This document shows, piece after piece, positions 50,129 to 59,513 of a stretch of DNA of 64,000 nucleotides. Numbering within the stretch: position 1 is the first letter of the stretch; each line of letters opens with the position of its first letter. A program made the translations under genes and the position numbers. The notes below the pieces were generated by a model. That model saw only the letters and a list, made by a program, of their open reading frames with translations. It did not search any database and was not told the origin of the DNA. Source of the DNA: Geodermatophilus telluris (GTDB taxonomy: Bacteria; Actinomycetota; Actinomycetes; Mycobacteriales; Geodermatophilaceae); contig NZ_FMZF01000007.1 of NCBI RefSeq assembly GCF_900102745.1, positions 124,001-188,000 of the forward strand, given 5' to 3'.

Positions 50129-50593
50129 CAGGACCGCCAGCAGCAGCCACCGCGCCCACGACCGCCGGCGCACCGCGAGGGCCGCGGCCCCGGCGGTGAG
50201 CGCGACCCCGACCGCGACGGCGCCGGCCACCAGGGCGACCGTGACGTCGACGGCGTCGGCGACGTCCGCGGCCGTCGCCGCCGGGTCCTGCGCCGTGGCG
50301 GTCGCGGTCAGCCGCGCGTCGAGGGCCGCCCGGTCCAGCAGCGCGGCCAGCAGGCCCAGCACGGCCGCCAGGACGCCCGCCGAGCAGAGCAGCGCCGCGG
50401 CGCGGACGGCGCGCGGCCGGGCCGGCACCGGCGGCGGGCCGGGCGGCGCGACGTCGCTGGTGACCGGGGGCCGCGGCGGGGCGGTGCGCGGCGGGGCGCC
50501 CGCCGTCGGCCGGCGGGGCAGCGGCCGCTCCCCCGTGGCCGGCCCAGCCGCCGGGGGCGCCTCCGCCGTCCCGCCGCCGCGCGCTCCGTCCAC
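49973..50593 (-). CDS. Four-helix membrane protein with Pro-rich N-terminus
   Basis: The protein has 206 residues. The first 70 are Pro/Ala/Arg-rich. Four hydrophobic helices follow: AALLCSAGVLAAVLGLLAALL, VTVALVAGAVAVGVALTAGA, WLLLAVLLPTLLALDVA and VALVVAAGCLLLAPVPLFL. It ends in RPARAWYRAP. I do not recognise a family. Its 3' end lies opposite the iniC tail. A role in the ini envelope system is possible but unproven. Confidence 0.65.
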   Translation of the reverse strand: MDGARGGGTAEAPPAAGPATGERPLPRRPTAGAPPRTAPPRPPVTSDVAPPGPPPVPARPRAVRAAALLCSAGVLAAVLGLLAALLDRAALDARLTATATAQDPAATAADVADAVDVTVALVAGAVAVGVALTAGAAALAVRRRSWARWLLLAVLLPTLLALDVAQGTAAGDADLDRVALVVAAGCLLLAPVPLFLRPARAWYRAP

Positions 50594-50727
50594 GGTGTCT
50601 CCCTCCCCGCCGGGTCAGCGGAGGGTGGCACCGCGCCCGTCCGGCCCGGCCGCGGCCCGCCCGGTGGACCCGGCGGCGCGCCCGCGAGCCGCTCGTGTCG
50701 GCACGGCCGGCAGCGTGCCGCTCGCGG

Positions 50728-51504
50728 TCAGTGACCGGTGAACCGCGGCGTGCGCTTGGCGAGGAACGCCTCGACGGCCTCGCTGTGGTCGGCGGTCCGC
50801 CCGAGCTCGTTCTGCAGCCGCGCCTCCAGGGCCAGGGTGTCCTCGAGGCCGTCGGTGGCCGCGGTGGCCAGCACGGTCTTCACCGCGCGGTAGGCGGCGG
50901 TCGGGCCCGTGGCCAGCCGCTCGGCCAGGGCGCGGGCCTCGCCGGCCACCTCCGCGGCGTCGACCACCCGGTGCACCAGGCCCCACTGCAGCGCGGTCTC
51001 GGCCGGGAAGGGGTCGGGCAGCAGGAGCAGCTCGGTGGCCCGCGCGACGCCCACGCTGTGCACCAGCCGGGCGGCCAGCGCCGAGTCGCTGGACAGGCCG
51101 ATGCCGGTGAACGCGGTGGTGAACTTCGCGCCGGCCGCGGCCACCCGCAGGTCGCCGGCGAGGGCCAGCCCGAGGCCGGCGCCGGCGCACGCGCCGTTGA
51201 TCCCCACGACCACCGGCACGGGCAGCGCCGACAGCGCCAGGACCAGCGGGTTGTACTCGCCCTCCACCACCGACAGGGAGTGCTCGGCGTCCCCGCGCAG
51301 CGACTCGACGTGCTCGGCGAGGTCCTGGCCGACGCAGAAGGCGCGGCCGGTGCCGGTGAGCAGCACGGCGCGCACCGACCCGTCGTCGGCCACCCCGCGC
51401 ACCACCTCGAGCAGCTCGCGCCGCATCGCGCTGGTCAGCCCCGCCCTGAGGAGCGTGATGGTCGCGACGCCGCCGGCGTCCTCGCGCGTCACCGAACCGG
51501 GCAT
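50728..51504 (-). CDS. Enoyl-CoA hydratase/isomerase family protein
   Basis: The protein has 258 residues. The ATG at 51504 follows AGGAGGGGCG. Crotonase signatures are present: CVGQDLAEHV, VGINGACAGAGLGLALAGDLRVA (oxyanion hole) and FTGIGLSSDSALAARLVHSVG, where Asp rather than Glu stands at the second catalytic position, as in PaaG-type isomerases. The C-terminal helix region ends AFLAKRTPRFTGH. It hydrates or isomerises an enoyl-CoA, perhaps in phenylacetate or fatty-acid breakdown; no partner genes are adjacent. Confidence 0.85.
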   Translation of the reverse strand: MPGSVTREDAGGVATITLLRAGLTSAMRRELLEVVRGVADDGSVRAVLLTGTGRAFCVGQDLAEHVESLRGDAEHSLSVVEGEYNPLVLALSALPVPVVVGINGACAGAGLGLALAGDLRVAAAGAKFTTAFTGIGLSSDSALAARLVHSVGVARATELLLLPDPFPAETALQWGLVHRVVDAAEVAGEARALAERLATGPTAAYRAVKTVLATAATDGLEDTLALEARLQNELGRTADHSEAVEAFLAKRTPRFTGH

Positions 51505-51562
51505 CGTCGCCCCTCCTGGTCCCTCGTCGTCGTCCGTCGTCCGGTGCCGTCCTACCGCACCG

Positions 51563-51606
51563 CAGCGCGTCCCACCGGACGGTGGGACGTCGGGTGGGAC
51601 GCGCTG
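51563..51606. promoter_or_regulatory. Alternative-pairing hairpins upstream of the efe operon
   Basis: CAGCGCGTCCCACC (51563-51576) can pair perfectly over 14 bp with GGTGGGACGCGCTG (51593-51606). Its inner part CGTCCCACC can instead pair with the nearer GGTGGGACG at 51581-51589. The two pairings exclude each other. It lies between two divergent genes, 130 bases before efeU. Confidence 0.5.
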
Positions 51607-51674
51607 GGATCAGGTCACCTGATCATCGCCGCCCTCCTCCCGGCCGGTGGGCGTGGGGCTCGGGGGGTCGTGAG

Positions 51675-51693
51675 TAAGGTGTGCCTGCCCTCA
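51675..51693 (+). promoter_or_regulatory. IdeR/DtxR-like iron box upstream of efeU
   Basis: TAAGGTGTGCCTGCCCTCA matches 12 of 19 positions of the DtxR/IdeR consensus TTAGGTTAGGCTAACCTAA, including the AGGT and CCT halves. Its place 42 bases before efeU fits iron repression of the uptake operon. Confidence 0.6.
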
Positions 51694-51735
51694 GTCCGGA
51701 GACGGGGGTCACCGCTCCCGACAGAGGGGTCAGCC

Positions 51736-52623
51736 ATGGGCCAGGCGTTCCTCGCCAGCTACCTCATCGGCCTCCGCGAGGGGCTGGAGGCCACGCTGGT
51801 GGTCAGCATCCTGGTCGCCTACCTGGTCAAGTCCGGCCGGCGCCGCCAGCTGCTGCCGCTGTGGGCCGGCGTGGTCGCCGCCGTCGCGCTGTCGGTGCTC
51901 GGGGGCGCACTGCTCACCTGGACCGGGACCACGCTGCTGGCCGACTACCGCTCCCGCGAGCTGTTCGAGGCGGTCACCTCGGTGCTCGCCGTCGCGCTCG
52001 TGACCTGGATGGTCTTCTGGATGCGCCGGACCGCCCGGGGGCTCAGGGGCGAGCTCACCGGGCAGCTCGAGCACGCGCTGGGCACGGGCGCGCTCGCCGT
52101 CGCCGGCGTCGCCTTCCTCTCCGTGGTCCGCGAGGGCCTGGAGACGACGCTGCTCTTCTACGCCGCCGCCCAGGGCGCCACGACGACGGCGACCCCGCTG
52201 GTGGCCATCTCCGCCGGCCTGCTCACCGCCGTCGTCCTCGGCGCCGCCCTGTACGCGGGCGCGGTGCGGATCGACCTGGGCCGGTTCTTCACCGTCAGCG
52301 GCGTGCTGCTGGTGCTCGTCGCCGCGGGGATCCTCAAGTACGGCGTGCACGACTTCCAGGAGGCCGGCGTGCTGCCCGGCCTCGACGTCCTGGCCTTCGA
52401 CGTCTCGGGCGTGCTCGACCCGAACAGCTGGTACGGCGCGGCCCTCGCGGGGATGGTCAACGTCACCGCGGCGCCCACCGTGCTGGAGACCGTCGCCTGG
52501 GCCGCCTACCTGCTGCCGGTCCTCGTCGCCTTCCTCTGGCCGGCCCGCCGGCCCACCCCCGCCGCGGCCGACCGCGCCGTGTCCCCCTCGCCCTCGGAGA
52601 CCCCTGAGCATGTCCGTGCGTGA
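51736..52623 (+). CDS. efeU: Iron permease EfeU (FTR1 family)
   Basis: The protein has 295 residues, ATG at 51736. Two REGLE motifs (REGLEATL near 16 and REGLETTL near 135), the iron-passage motifs of FTR1, are conserved. Seven hydrophobic helices fit the family topology. It transports iron across the membrane together with EfeO and EfeB. The next gene starts 14 bases before its stop. An IdeR-like box upstream suggests repression by iron. Confidence 0.93.
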   Translation: MGQAFLASYLIGLREGLEATLVVSILVAYLVKSGRRRQLLPLWAGVVAAVALSVLGGALLTWTGTTLLADYRSRELFEAVTSVLAVALVTWMVFWMRRTARGLRGELTGQLEHALGTGALAVAGVAFLSVVREGLETTLLFYAAAQGATTTATPLVAISAGLLTAVVLGAALYAGAVRIDLGRFFTVSGVLLVLVAAGILKYGVHDFQEAGVLPGLDVLAFDVSGVLDPNSWYGAALAGMVNVTAAPTVLETVAWAAYLLPVLVAFLWPARRPTPAAADRAVSPSPSETPEHVRA

Positions 52624-53767
52624 CCGCCGCCTGCCCCTCCTCACCGCCGCCCTGCTGGCCGCGCTGACCACCGCGGCCTGCGGCGGCGGCGGTGGGGACG
52701 GCGGCACCGCCGCGGCCGCCGGCGAGCAGGCCGCCGACACGGTCCCCGTCGCGGCCACCGACGACGCCTGCGACGTCGCCAGCGCGGAGCTCCCCGCCGG
52801 CACGCACAGCTTCGCGGTGACCAACTCCGGCAGCCAGGTCACCGAGTTCTACGTCTACGCCGACGGCGACCGGGTGATGGGCGAGGTGGAGAACATCGCC
52901 CCGGGGCTGACCCGCGAGCTGCTCGTCGAGCTGCCCGCCGGCAGCTACGAGACCGCCTGCAAGCCCGGCATGGTCGGCGACGGCATCCGAGCCGGCCTGA
53001 CCGTCACCGGCGAGGCCGCGACCCTGTCGGAGGACGAGACCCTCGCCCGGGCGAGCGCGGACTACCAGCGTTACGTGCAGAGCCAGACCGGCGCGCTGCT
53101 GGAGCAGACGACCGCCTTCACCGACGCGGTCGAGGCCGGCGACGTCGAGGGCGCCAAGGCGCTCTACCCCGTCGCCCGCACCTACTGGGAGCGGATCGAG
53201 CCGGTGGCCGAGGTCTTCGGCGACCTCGACCCGCTCATCGACGGCCGCGAGGGCGACCAGGCCGAGGGCGAGGACTTCACCGGGTTCCACCGCATCGAGC
53301 AGGCGCTGTGGGTCGGCGGCACCACCGAGGGGATGGCCCCCTACGCCGACCGCCTGCTGGCGGACGTGCAGGAGGTCGTCGACCTCGCCGACGGCACGAC
53401 GCTCGAGCCGCTGCAGCTGGCCAACGGCGCCAAGGCCCTGCTCGACGAGATCGCCACCGGCAAGATCACCGGCGAGGAGGACCGCTACTCGCACACCGAC
53501 CTGTGGGACTTCGCCGCCAACCTCGAGGGCTCCGAGGCCGCCGTCCAGGCGCTGCGCCCCTACCTCGAGGAGGCCGACCCCGAGCTGGTCGCCGAGATCG
53601 ACGAGCGGTTCGCCGCCACCGAGGCCGAGCTGGAGCAGTACCGCACCGACGGCGGCTGGACGCCGCACGACCAGCTCACCGAGGACCAGCTGCGCGGCCT
53701 GTCGGACAGCGTCACCGCGCTGTCGGAGTCGGTCAGCCGGGTCGCGGCGGTCGTCGCCGACCGCTGA
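52610..53767 (+). CDS. efeO: EfeO-type iron-binding lipoprotein
   Basis: The protein has 385 residues. A signal peptide ends in the lipobox LTTAACGG (Cys near 24). An N-terminal cupredoxin-like domain (about 45-145) precedes the EfeO/M75 helical domain with the HxxE metal site in FHRIEQALW. It captures iron at the cell surface for EfeU and EfeB. It overlaps efeU by 14 bases and lies 8 bases before efeB. Confidence 0.93.
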   Translation: MSVRDRRLPLLTAALLAALTTAACGGGGGDGGTAAAAGEQAADTVPVAATDDACDVASAELPAGTHSFAVTNSGSQVTEFYVYADGDRVMGEVENIAPGLTRELLVELPAGSYETACKPGMVGDGIRAGLTVTGEAATLSEDETLARASADYQRYVQSQTGALLEQTTAFTDAVEAGDVEGAKALYPVARTYWERIEPVAEVFGDLDPLIDGREGDQAEGEDFTGFHRIEQALWVGGTTEGMAPYADRLLADVQEVVDLADGTTLEPLQLANGAKALLDEIATGKITGEEDRYSHTDLWDFAANLEGSEAAVQALRPYLEEADPELVAEIDERFAATEAELEQYRTDGGWTPHDQLTEDQLRGLSDSVTALSESVSRVAAVVADR

Positions 53768-53775
53768 GGAGCACC

Positions 53776-55077
53776 GTGACCGGACCGGACGACGGCCGGC
53801 GGGGCGGGCTGTCCCGCCGCCGGCTGCTGGGCGCGCTCGGCGTCGGCACGGCCGGCGTGCTCGCCGGGGGCGCGGCCGGTGGCGCCCTCGGCCGGGCCAC
53901 CGCCGACGACGCCGCGGGCGCCCCCGCGCCGTCCCCGACCGACGCGGTGCCCTTCCACGGCGCCCACCAGGCCGGGATCGTCACCCCCGCCCAGGACCGG
54001 CTGCACTTCGTCGCCCTCGACGTCACCACCGACAGCCGCGACGAGCTCGTCCAGCTGCTCCGCGACTGGACCGCCGCCGCCCGCCGGATGACCGCCGGGC
54101 AGGACGCCGGCGAGGTCGGCGCCGTGGCGGGGGAGCGGTACGCGCCGCCCGACGACACCGGGGAGGCGATCGGCCTGCCGCCGTCCGGGCTGACGATCAC
54201 CGTGGGCTTCGGGCCGACGCTGTTCACCACCGCCGACGGCGTCGACCGCTTCGGCCTGGCCGCCCGCCGGCCCGCGCCGCTGGTGGAGCTGCCCGCCTTC
54301 CCCGGCGACCAGCTCGACCCGGCGATCAGCGGCGGCGACCTGTGCCTGCAGGCCTGCGCCAACGACCCGCAGGTCGCCGTGCACGCGGTGCGCAACCTGG
54401 TGCGCATCGGCGCCGGCGTGGTCAGCGTGCGCTGGTCGCAGCTGGGCTTCGGCCGGACGTCGTCGACCAGCACTGGCCAGGACACCCCGCGCAACCTGTT
54501 CGGGTTCAAGGACGGCACCGCCAACCTCAAGGCGGAGAACGGCAGCGCGCTCGACCGGTTCGTCTGGGTCGGCGACGACGTCGAGGGGACGGCCGCCGAG
54601 TGGCTGCGCGGCGGGTCCTACCTGGTCACCCGGCGGATCAGGATGCTGGTCGAGCCGTGGGACAGCTCCTCGCTCGACGAGCAGCAGCGCACCATCGGCC
54701 GCACCAAGGGCAGCGGGGCGCCGCTGGGCCAGCGGGCGGAGTTCGACCCGGTGGACTTCACGACGCAGGTCGACGGCGAGTTCGCGGTGCCCGAGACCAG
54801 CCACGTCTTCCTCGCCCACCCGACCAACTCCGGGACGGCGATCCTGCGGCGCGGCTACAGCTTCGTCGACGGCTCCGACGGCCTCGGCCGGCTCGACGCG
54901 GGGCTGTTCTTCATCGCCTTCCAGCGCGATCCGGCCACCGGGTTCGTGCAGGTGCAGCGCAACCTGCGGCTCGACGCGATGAACGAGTACGTCCGGCACA
55001 CGTCGTCGGCGGTGTTCGCCTGCCCGCCGGGCGTGCGCGACGCGGACGACTGGTGGGGCCGCGCCCTGTTCGGCTGA
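53776..55077 (+). CDS. efeB: EfeB, Tat-exported DyP-type haem peroxidase
   Basis: The protein has 433 residues. The GTG at 53776 follows GAGGAG. The twin-arginine signal LSRRRLLGALGVG is followed by an Ala/Gly-rich helix. DyP signatures are intact: NLFGFKDGTANL (GxxDG), VRWSQLGFGR, and a C-terminal haem region (ETSHVFLAHP, RRGYSF). It is thought to oxidise ferrous iron or act on haem during uptake. It completes efeUOB. Confidence 0.93.
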   Translation: MTGPDDGRRGGLSRRRLLGALGVGTAGVLAGGAAGGALGRATADDAAGAPAPSPTDAVPFHGAHQAGIVTPAQDRLHFVALDVTTDSRDELVQLLRDWTAAARRMTAGQDAGEVGAVAGERYAPPDDTGEAIGLPPSGLTITVGFGPTLFTTADGVDRFGLAARRPAPLVELPAFPGDQLDPAISGGDLCLQACANDPQVAVHAVRNLVRIGAGVVSVRWSQLGFGRTSSTSTGQDTPRNLFGFKDGTANLKAENGSALDRFVWVGDDVEGTAAEWLRGGSYLVTRRIRMLVEPWDSSSLDEQQRTIGRTKGSGAPLGQRAEFDPVDFTTQVDGEFAVPETSHVFLAHPTNSGTAILRRGYSFVDGSDGLGRLDAGLFFIAFQRDPATGFVQVQRNLRLDAMNEYVRHTSSAVFACPPGVRDADDWWGRALFG

Positions 55078-55262
55078 GGCCGCGCCCCGCCCGTCCACCG
55101 GGTCGTTGCGCAGCTGTGACGCGTGGGACGTACCTGTTCGGGTGGGGCTGCTGGGATGATGTGTGTCCTGGGACGGCCCGGGCATCTCCTGGCCAGGGGA
55201 GCGGCGCCGGACCGGCAGGAACGGCGCCGAGCCGAGGGGCCGGCAGGGAATGGAGAGCTCCC

Positions 55263-56957
55263 GTGGTGGAACCGGGTCGCCGCATGCTCGGTGACCGCTA
55301 CGAGCTCTCCGGCCTCATCGCCTCCGGTGGCATGGGCCAGGTCTGGCGGGCCACCGACCTGCTGCTGCACCGCCCGGTCGCGGTCAAGGTGCTGCGCAGC
55401 GAGTACACCGGCGACCCCACCTTCCTCGCCCGCTTCCGCGCCGAGGCCCAGCACGCCGCGGCGCTGAGCCACCCCAACATCGCCACCGTCTACGACTACG
55501 GCGAGACCGAGGCCGCCGACACCGGCGAGCAGCTGGCCTACCTGGTGATGGAGCTGGTCGAGGGGCCGCCGCTGTCGACGCTGCTGCGGCAGGAGGGGGC
55601 GCTGGACGCCGGCACCACGCTGTCGGTGCTCGGGCAGACCGCTGCCGCGCTCGCCGAGGCCCACCGCGCCGGCCTCGTGCACCGCGACGTCAAGCCCGGC
55701 AACATCCTGGTGCGGCCCGACGGCAGCGTGAAGATCACCGACTTCGGCATCGCCTGGTCGGCCGGCAGCGTGCCGCTCACCCAGACCGGGCAGGTCATCG
55801 GCACGCCGCAGTACCTCTCGCCGGAGCAGGCCGAGGGTCACCTGGCCACGCCGGCCAGCGACGTCTACGCGCTGGGCCTGGTCGGCTACGAGTGCCTGAC
55901 CGGCCACCCCGCCTTCGACGGCGACAACGCGATCACCATCGCGCTCAAGCAGCTGCGCTCCGACCCCGAGCCGCTGCCGGACACGCTGCCCGGCGGCGTC
56001 CGCACGCTCATCCGGCGCGCGCTGGCCAAGGACCCGGCCGCCCGGATGCCCGACGGCGCGGCCTTCGTGGCCGCGGTCGCGGACGCCCGCGCCGGTCGGC
56101 TGCCCGCCGACCCCCCTCCCCCGCCGGCCGCCCCGGTCCCGGTGGCCGCCGTGCCCACCGCCGTGCCCACCGCCGCACCCGCCGCCGCACCGGACGTCGA
56201 CCCCGGGCCGGCCACCCAGGCGACGCCCGCCCCGACCGGGGGAGCCCGGCACGGCGGCCCCCCGCCGCCGCGGCGCCGGGCCGCGGCGGTGCTCGTGCCG
56301 CTGATCGCGCTGCTCCTCGGTGCCGGCCTGGCCGGTGTCGTCTTCACCGCGGTGTCCGACGGCGCCACGCCGCCGCCGGTCGTCGCGGCCCAGACCCGCG
56401 ACGGCGAGGACGGTCTGGTCCTGGTGGCCGGCGACTACGTCGGCCGCCCGGTCGACGACGTCGCCACCCAGCTGTCCGCGCTGGGCCTCGGCGTCGAGCG
56501 GCACCAGCAGGTCACCGGCTCCGCCGTCCCCGGGCTGGTGGTCGCGCTCTCCCCCACCGGCGTGACGCTCGAGCCCGACGACGACGTCGTCGTCACCTAC
56601 GCGGTCGCGCCGCCGAGCCGGGACACGGGCACCTGGGAGCGGGAGGACCGCGGCGAGGTCTCCCCGGTGACCGGTGACAGCGCCCCGGCCCCCGACGCCC
56701 AGCCGCTGCCGGCCGCGCCCGAGACCACGGCGGTGACGCCCACGCCGGAGGTCCCGGTGACGTCGTCGGCCACGCCGACCGGCACCCCGACCCCCTCGCC
56801 GTCCCCGGACCCGACGGCCACCGGCACGCCGGTCGAGACGACCACCCCCGAGGCGCCGACGACGACGGCCGGCCCGACCTCGGCCACCCCGTCGGCGCCC
56901 TGGGGCCGGCCGGGGTCCCCGAGTCCCACCCCGGCAGCGGGGTCCTCCGCTCCCTGA
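55263..56957 (+). CDS. PASTA-type Ser/Thr protein kinase, copy A
   Basis: The protein has 564 residues from the GTG at 55263 (GGAGAG upstream). The kinase domain has GGMGQVW, VAVKVLR, HRDVKPGNILV, DFGIAW and APE-region SPEQ; all catalytic residues are present. A Pro/Ala-rich juxtamembrane segment leads to one membrane helix (VLVPLIALLLGAGLAGVVF) near 345-365, one PASTA-like domain (VGRPVDDVATQLSALGLGVERHQQV, in parts) and a Thr/Pro tail. It probably senses cell-wall fragments. It is clearly paralogous to the next kinase. Confidence 0.88.
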   Translation: MVEPGRRMLGDRYELSGLIASGGMGQVWRATDLLLHRPVAVKVLRSEYTGDPTFLARFRAEAQHAAALSHPNIATVYDYGETEAADTGEQLAYLVMELVEGPPLSTLLRQEGALDAGTTLSVLGQTAAALAEAHRAGLVHRDVKPGNILVRPDGSVKITDFGIAWSAGSVPLTQTGQVIGTPQYLSPEQAEGHLATPASDVYALGLVGYECLTGHPAFDGDNAITIALKQLRSDPEPLPDTLPGGVRTLIRRALAKDPAARMPDGAAFVAAVADARAGRLPADPPPPPAAPVPVAAVPTAVPTAAPAAAPDVDPGPATQATPAPTGGARHGGPPPPRRRAAAVLVPLIALLLGAGLAGVVFTAVSDGATPPPVVAAQTRDGEDGLVLVAGDYVGRPVDDVATQLSALGLGVERHQQVTGSAVPGLVVALSPTGVTLEPDDDVVVTYAVAPPSRDTGTWEREDRGEVSPVTGDSAPAPDAQPLPAAPETTAVTPTPEVPVTSSATPTGTPTPSPSPDPTATGTPVETTTPEAPTTTAGPTSATPSAPWGRPGSPSPTPAAGSSAP

Positions 56958-57037
56958 CCGGTGCGCGTGGGCAACCGGTGCGCCGCGTGCCGTGGTAGGG
57001 GAAGGTGGGAGACCGCCGCCGAGGGGAGGGGGAGCCC

Positions 57038-58561
57038 GTGCGTCCGGTGCGCCGCGTCCTGGCCGACCGCTACGAGCTGACCGACCTCATCGCGACCGGC
57101 GGCATGGGGCAGGTCTGGCGCGCGCGGGACACCCGGCTGGGCCGCGAGGTCGCCGTCAAGGTGCTGCGCAGCGAGTACACCGGCGACGAGACCTTCCGCA
57201 CCCGCTTCCGCACGGAGGCCCAGCTCACCGGGCGGCTGCAGCACCGCAACATCGCCGCGCTGCACGACTACGGCGAGGTGCTCAGCGACGACGGCGAGCT
57301 GTGCGCGTTCCTGGTGATGGAGCTGGTCGACGGCGAGCCGCTGTCGGCGCTGCTGGCCCGGGAGCCGCGGCTGGCGCCGGAGCGGGTGCTCGACGTCGTG
57401 GGGCAGACCGCGGCCGCGCTGGCCGCCGCGCACGCCGCCGGGGTGGTGCACCGCGACGTCAAGCCGGGCAACGTGCTGCTCGGCCGCGACGGCAGCGTGA
57501 AGATCACCGACTTCGGCATCGCCTGGTCGGCCGCCAGCGCGCCGCTGACCCGCACCGGCCAGGTGGTCGGCACCGCCAGCTACCTCTCACCCGAGCAGGC
57601 GGGGGGCGGCAAGGCCGGGCCGGCCAGCGACGTCTACGCGCTCGGCATGGTGGCCTGGGAGTGCCTGGCCGGCCGGCGCGCCTTCGACGGCGAGCACCCG
57701 GTGCAGGTGGCGCTGCGCCAGCTCCGCGACGAGCCCGACCCCCTCCCGGCCGACGTGCCCGACCCGGTGCGCACGCTGGTGGCGCGGGCCCTGGTCAAGG
57801 ACCCCGCGGCCCGCTTCCCCGACGGCGCCGCCCTCCACGACGCGGTCGAGGCCGTGCGGGCGGGCCGCGAGCTGCCGCCCGCCCCGGCCCCCGCCACCAC
57901 GCCGCTGCCGGTCACCCGGCCGGTGCCCGCGGACGCGCCGGTCCCGGCCGGGGCGGACACCCGCTCCCCGGTGGGCGGCGCCGCCCCCCACCCGCGGCGC
58001 GGCGGCCGGCTGCTGGCCGGCGCGGCGACGCTGGTGGCCGGCGCCGCGATCGGGGTGGGCGTGCTGCAGGTCGCCGGGCCGGGGGCCGACGTCCCGGCCA
58101 CCGTCGCCGAGGCCGAGCCGACGGCGGTCGAGGTGCGCTGGGCCGACCTGGTGGGCCGCTCCGCCGACGACGTCGAGACCGAGCTGGTCGCGGCGGGGCT
58201 GCGGGTGCAGCGGACCACGGAGGCGACGGCGGACGTGGCCGCGGGCACGGTGACGGCGGTCGGACCGGTCGGGCGGCTCGCGCCGGCGGAGGTGGTCACG
58301 CTGACCGTCGCCGCGGCGCCCGCGACACCGACCCCGGATCCGGCCGAGCCGACCGTGCTGCCCCAGGCGTCGGAGCCGGCCCCGCAGACCTCGGCGGAGC
58401 CGCCCGCGCCACCCGCCTCCTCCGCCCCGGCTCCCGGGACGACGTGGGGCCCCGGCGGACCGGGCAACGGCAACGCCGGCGGGCAGGGGAACGGCAACGG
58501 GCAGGGCAACGGCAACGGCAACGCCGGCGGGAACGGCAACGGGCGGGGCCGCGCCGGCTGA
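57038..58561 (+). CDS. PASTA-type Ser/Thr protein kinase, copy B, with Asn-Gly tail
   Basis: The protein has 507 residues. The GTG at 57038 follows GGGGAG. The kinase domain (GGMGQVWRARD, VAVKVLRSEYTGD, HRDVKPGNVLL, DFGIAWS, SPEQAGGG) is very close to that of copy A. A short membrane helix (LLAGAATLVAGAAIGVGVL) is followed by one PASTA domain (LVGRSADDVETELVAAGL). The tail ends in GNGNAGGQGNGNGQGNGNG repeats, low-complexity and Gly/Asn only. The tandem pair arose by duplication. Its role in envelope control is inferred from family. Confidence 0.88.
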   Translation: MRPVRRVLADRYELTDLIATGGMGQVWRARDTRLGREVAVKVLRSEYTGDETFRTRFRTEAQLTGRLQHRNIAALHDYGEVLSDDGELCAFLVMELVDGEPLSALLAREPRLAPERVLDVVGQTAAALAAAHAAGVVHRDVKPGNVLLGRDGSVKITDFGIAWSAASAPLTRTGQVVGTASYLSPEQAGGGKAGPASDVYALGMVAWECLAGRRAFDGEHPVQVALRQLRDEPDPLPADVPDPVRTLVARALVKDPAARFPDGAALHDAVEAVRAGRELPPAPAPATTPLPVTRPVPADAPVPAGADTRSPVGGAAPHPRRGGRLLAGAATLVAGAAIGVGVLQVAGPGADVPATVAEAEPTAVEVRWADLVGRSADDVETELVAAGLRVQRTTEATADVAAGTVTAVGPVGRLAPAEVVTLTVAAAPATPTPDPAEPTVLPQASEPAPQTSAEPPAPPASSAPAPGTTWGPGGPGNGNAGGQGNGNGQGNGNGNAGGNGNGRGRAG

Positions 58562-58588
58562 CCGGCGCCCGCGGGGCGGCCCCGGGGA

Positions 58589-59335
58589 TCAGCGACGGCG
58601 GCCGGGTACCAGCCACTGGGCGAGGCCCAGCGCCGCGAGCGCGGCGGTGAGCAGGAAGCCGCGGTCGGTGTCGGCGTCGGGCAGCGCGACCAGCAGCCAG
58701 AAGACGCCCAGGCCGGCCAGGCCGCCGAGCGCCGCCCGCTCCGCCGTCGCGGCGCCGCCGGGCAGCCGCAGCCGGGACACGAACGGCAGCGCGCCGGCGA
58801 GCACGGCGAGCGTCGCGAACGCCGACCACAGCGGGGTCTCCGCCCACAGCCGGTCGCCGCCCCAGCGCAGCGCCAGGCCGAGCTCCAACAGCACCAGGGC
58901 GAGGGCGACGAGGCCGGCGCCGGTGAGCAGGGCACGGTCCTGCGGCGTGCGCGTCCGGGGGGTCCGGGCCCGCTTCGCCGCGGGGGTCGCGGGCCGCGCC
59001 GGGGCGTCGTGCGGGCCGGAGGTGCCGTGGGGGGCGTGCGGTGCGGCGGGGCCGGCCTCGGCCGGGGCGGGGTGCGGCACCGGCGCGGGGCCGAAGAAGG
59101 CGTCGAGCGGGCCGGTGGGCTGCAGCCCGCTGCCGTAGGGCGCGGGGTCCTCGACGCGGGGCTGCACGGCGGTGCTGCCGGCACCCGGCGCGGGCGGCGG
59201 CAGCGGGGGAGCGGCGTGCGCCGCGGCGTCGGGCACGGGGGCCGGGTGCTGCTCGGCCGCGCCGGCCGCCGTCGCCCCGGGCGGGACGAGGGGGATCTCC
59301 TGGGTGCGCGGGCCGGCCGGGGGCGTGGCGGTCAC
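58589..59335 (-). CDS. Pro-rich membrane protein, four helices
   Basis: The protein has 248 residues. The GTG at 59335 follows GGAGAGGAACG. The first 125 residues are Pro/Ala-rich and disordered. Four hydrophobic helices follow (LLTGAGLVALALVLLELGLAL, LWSAFATLAVLAGALPFV, LGGLAGLGVFWLLVALP, LLTAALAALGLAQWLVP). Function is unknown. It is divergent from cinA and convergent with kinase copy B. Confidence 0.7.
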   Translation of the reverse strand: MTATPPAGPRTQEIPLVPPGATAAGAAEQHPAPVPDAAAHAAPPLPPPAPGAGSTAVQPRVEDPAPYGSGLQPTGPLDAFFGPAPVPHPAPAEAGPAAPHAPHGTSGPHDAPARPATPAAKRARTPRTRTPQDRALLTGAGLVALALVLLELGLALRWGGDRLWAETPLWSAFATLAVLAGALPFVSRLRLPGGAATAERAALGGLAGLGVFWLLVALPDADTDRGFLLTAALAALGLAQWLVPGRRR

Positions 59336-59500
59336 GGTCGTTCCTCTCCGTCGGACGGGTGGGGCCCTCGGGGAGCCGGTCTCTGCCCGCCACGCTAGCG
59401 GCGCCCCCCGGCCGGGCCCGGGAGGTCCGCGGCGGGTCCGGAGACGGATCCGTCCGTCCTGTCCGGCTCGGTCCGTCCTGCCCGGGTCCGCCGGTCCTCC

Positions 59501-59506
59501 TAGGGT
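59501..59506 (+). promoter_or_regulatory. -10 box, leaderless start of cinA
   Basis: TAGGGT is separated from the cinA GTG by seven bases, the same geometry as the GntR gene at 36328. Confidence 0.55.
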
Positions 59507-59513
59507 CGGGCGG

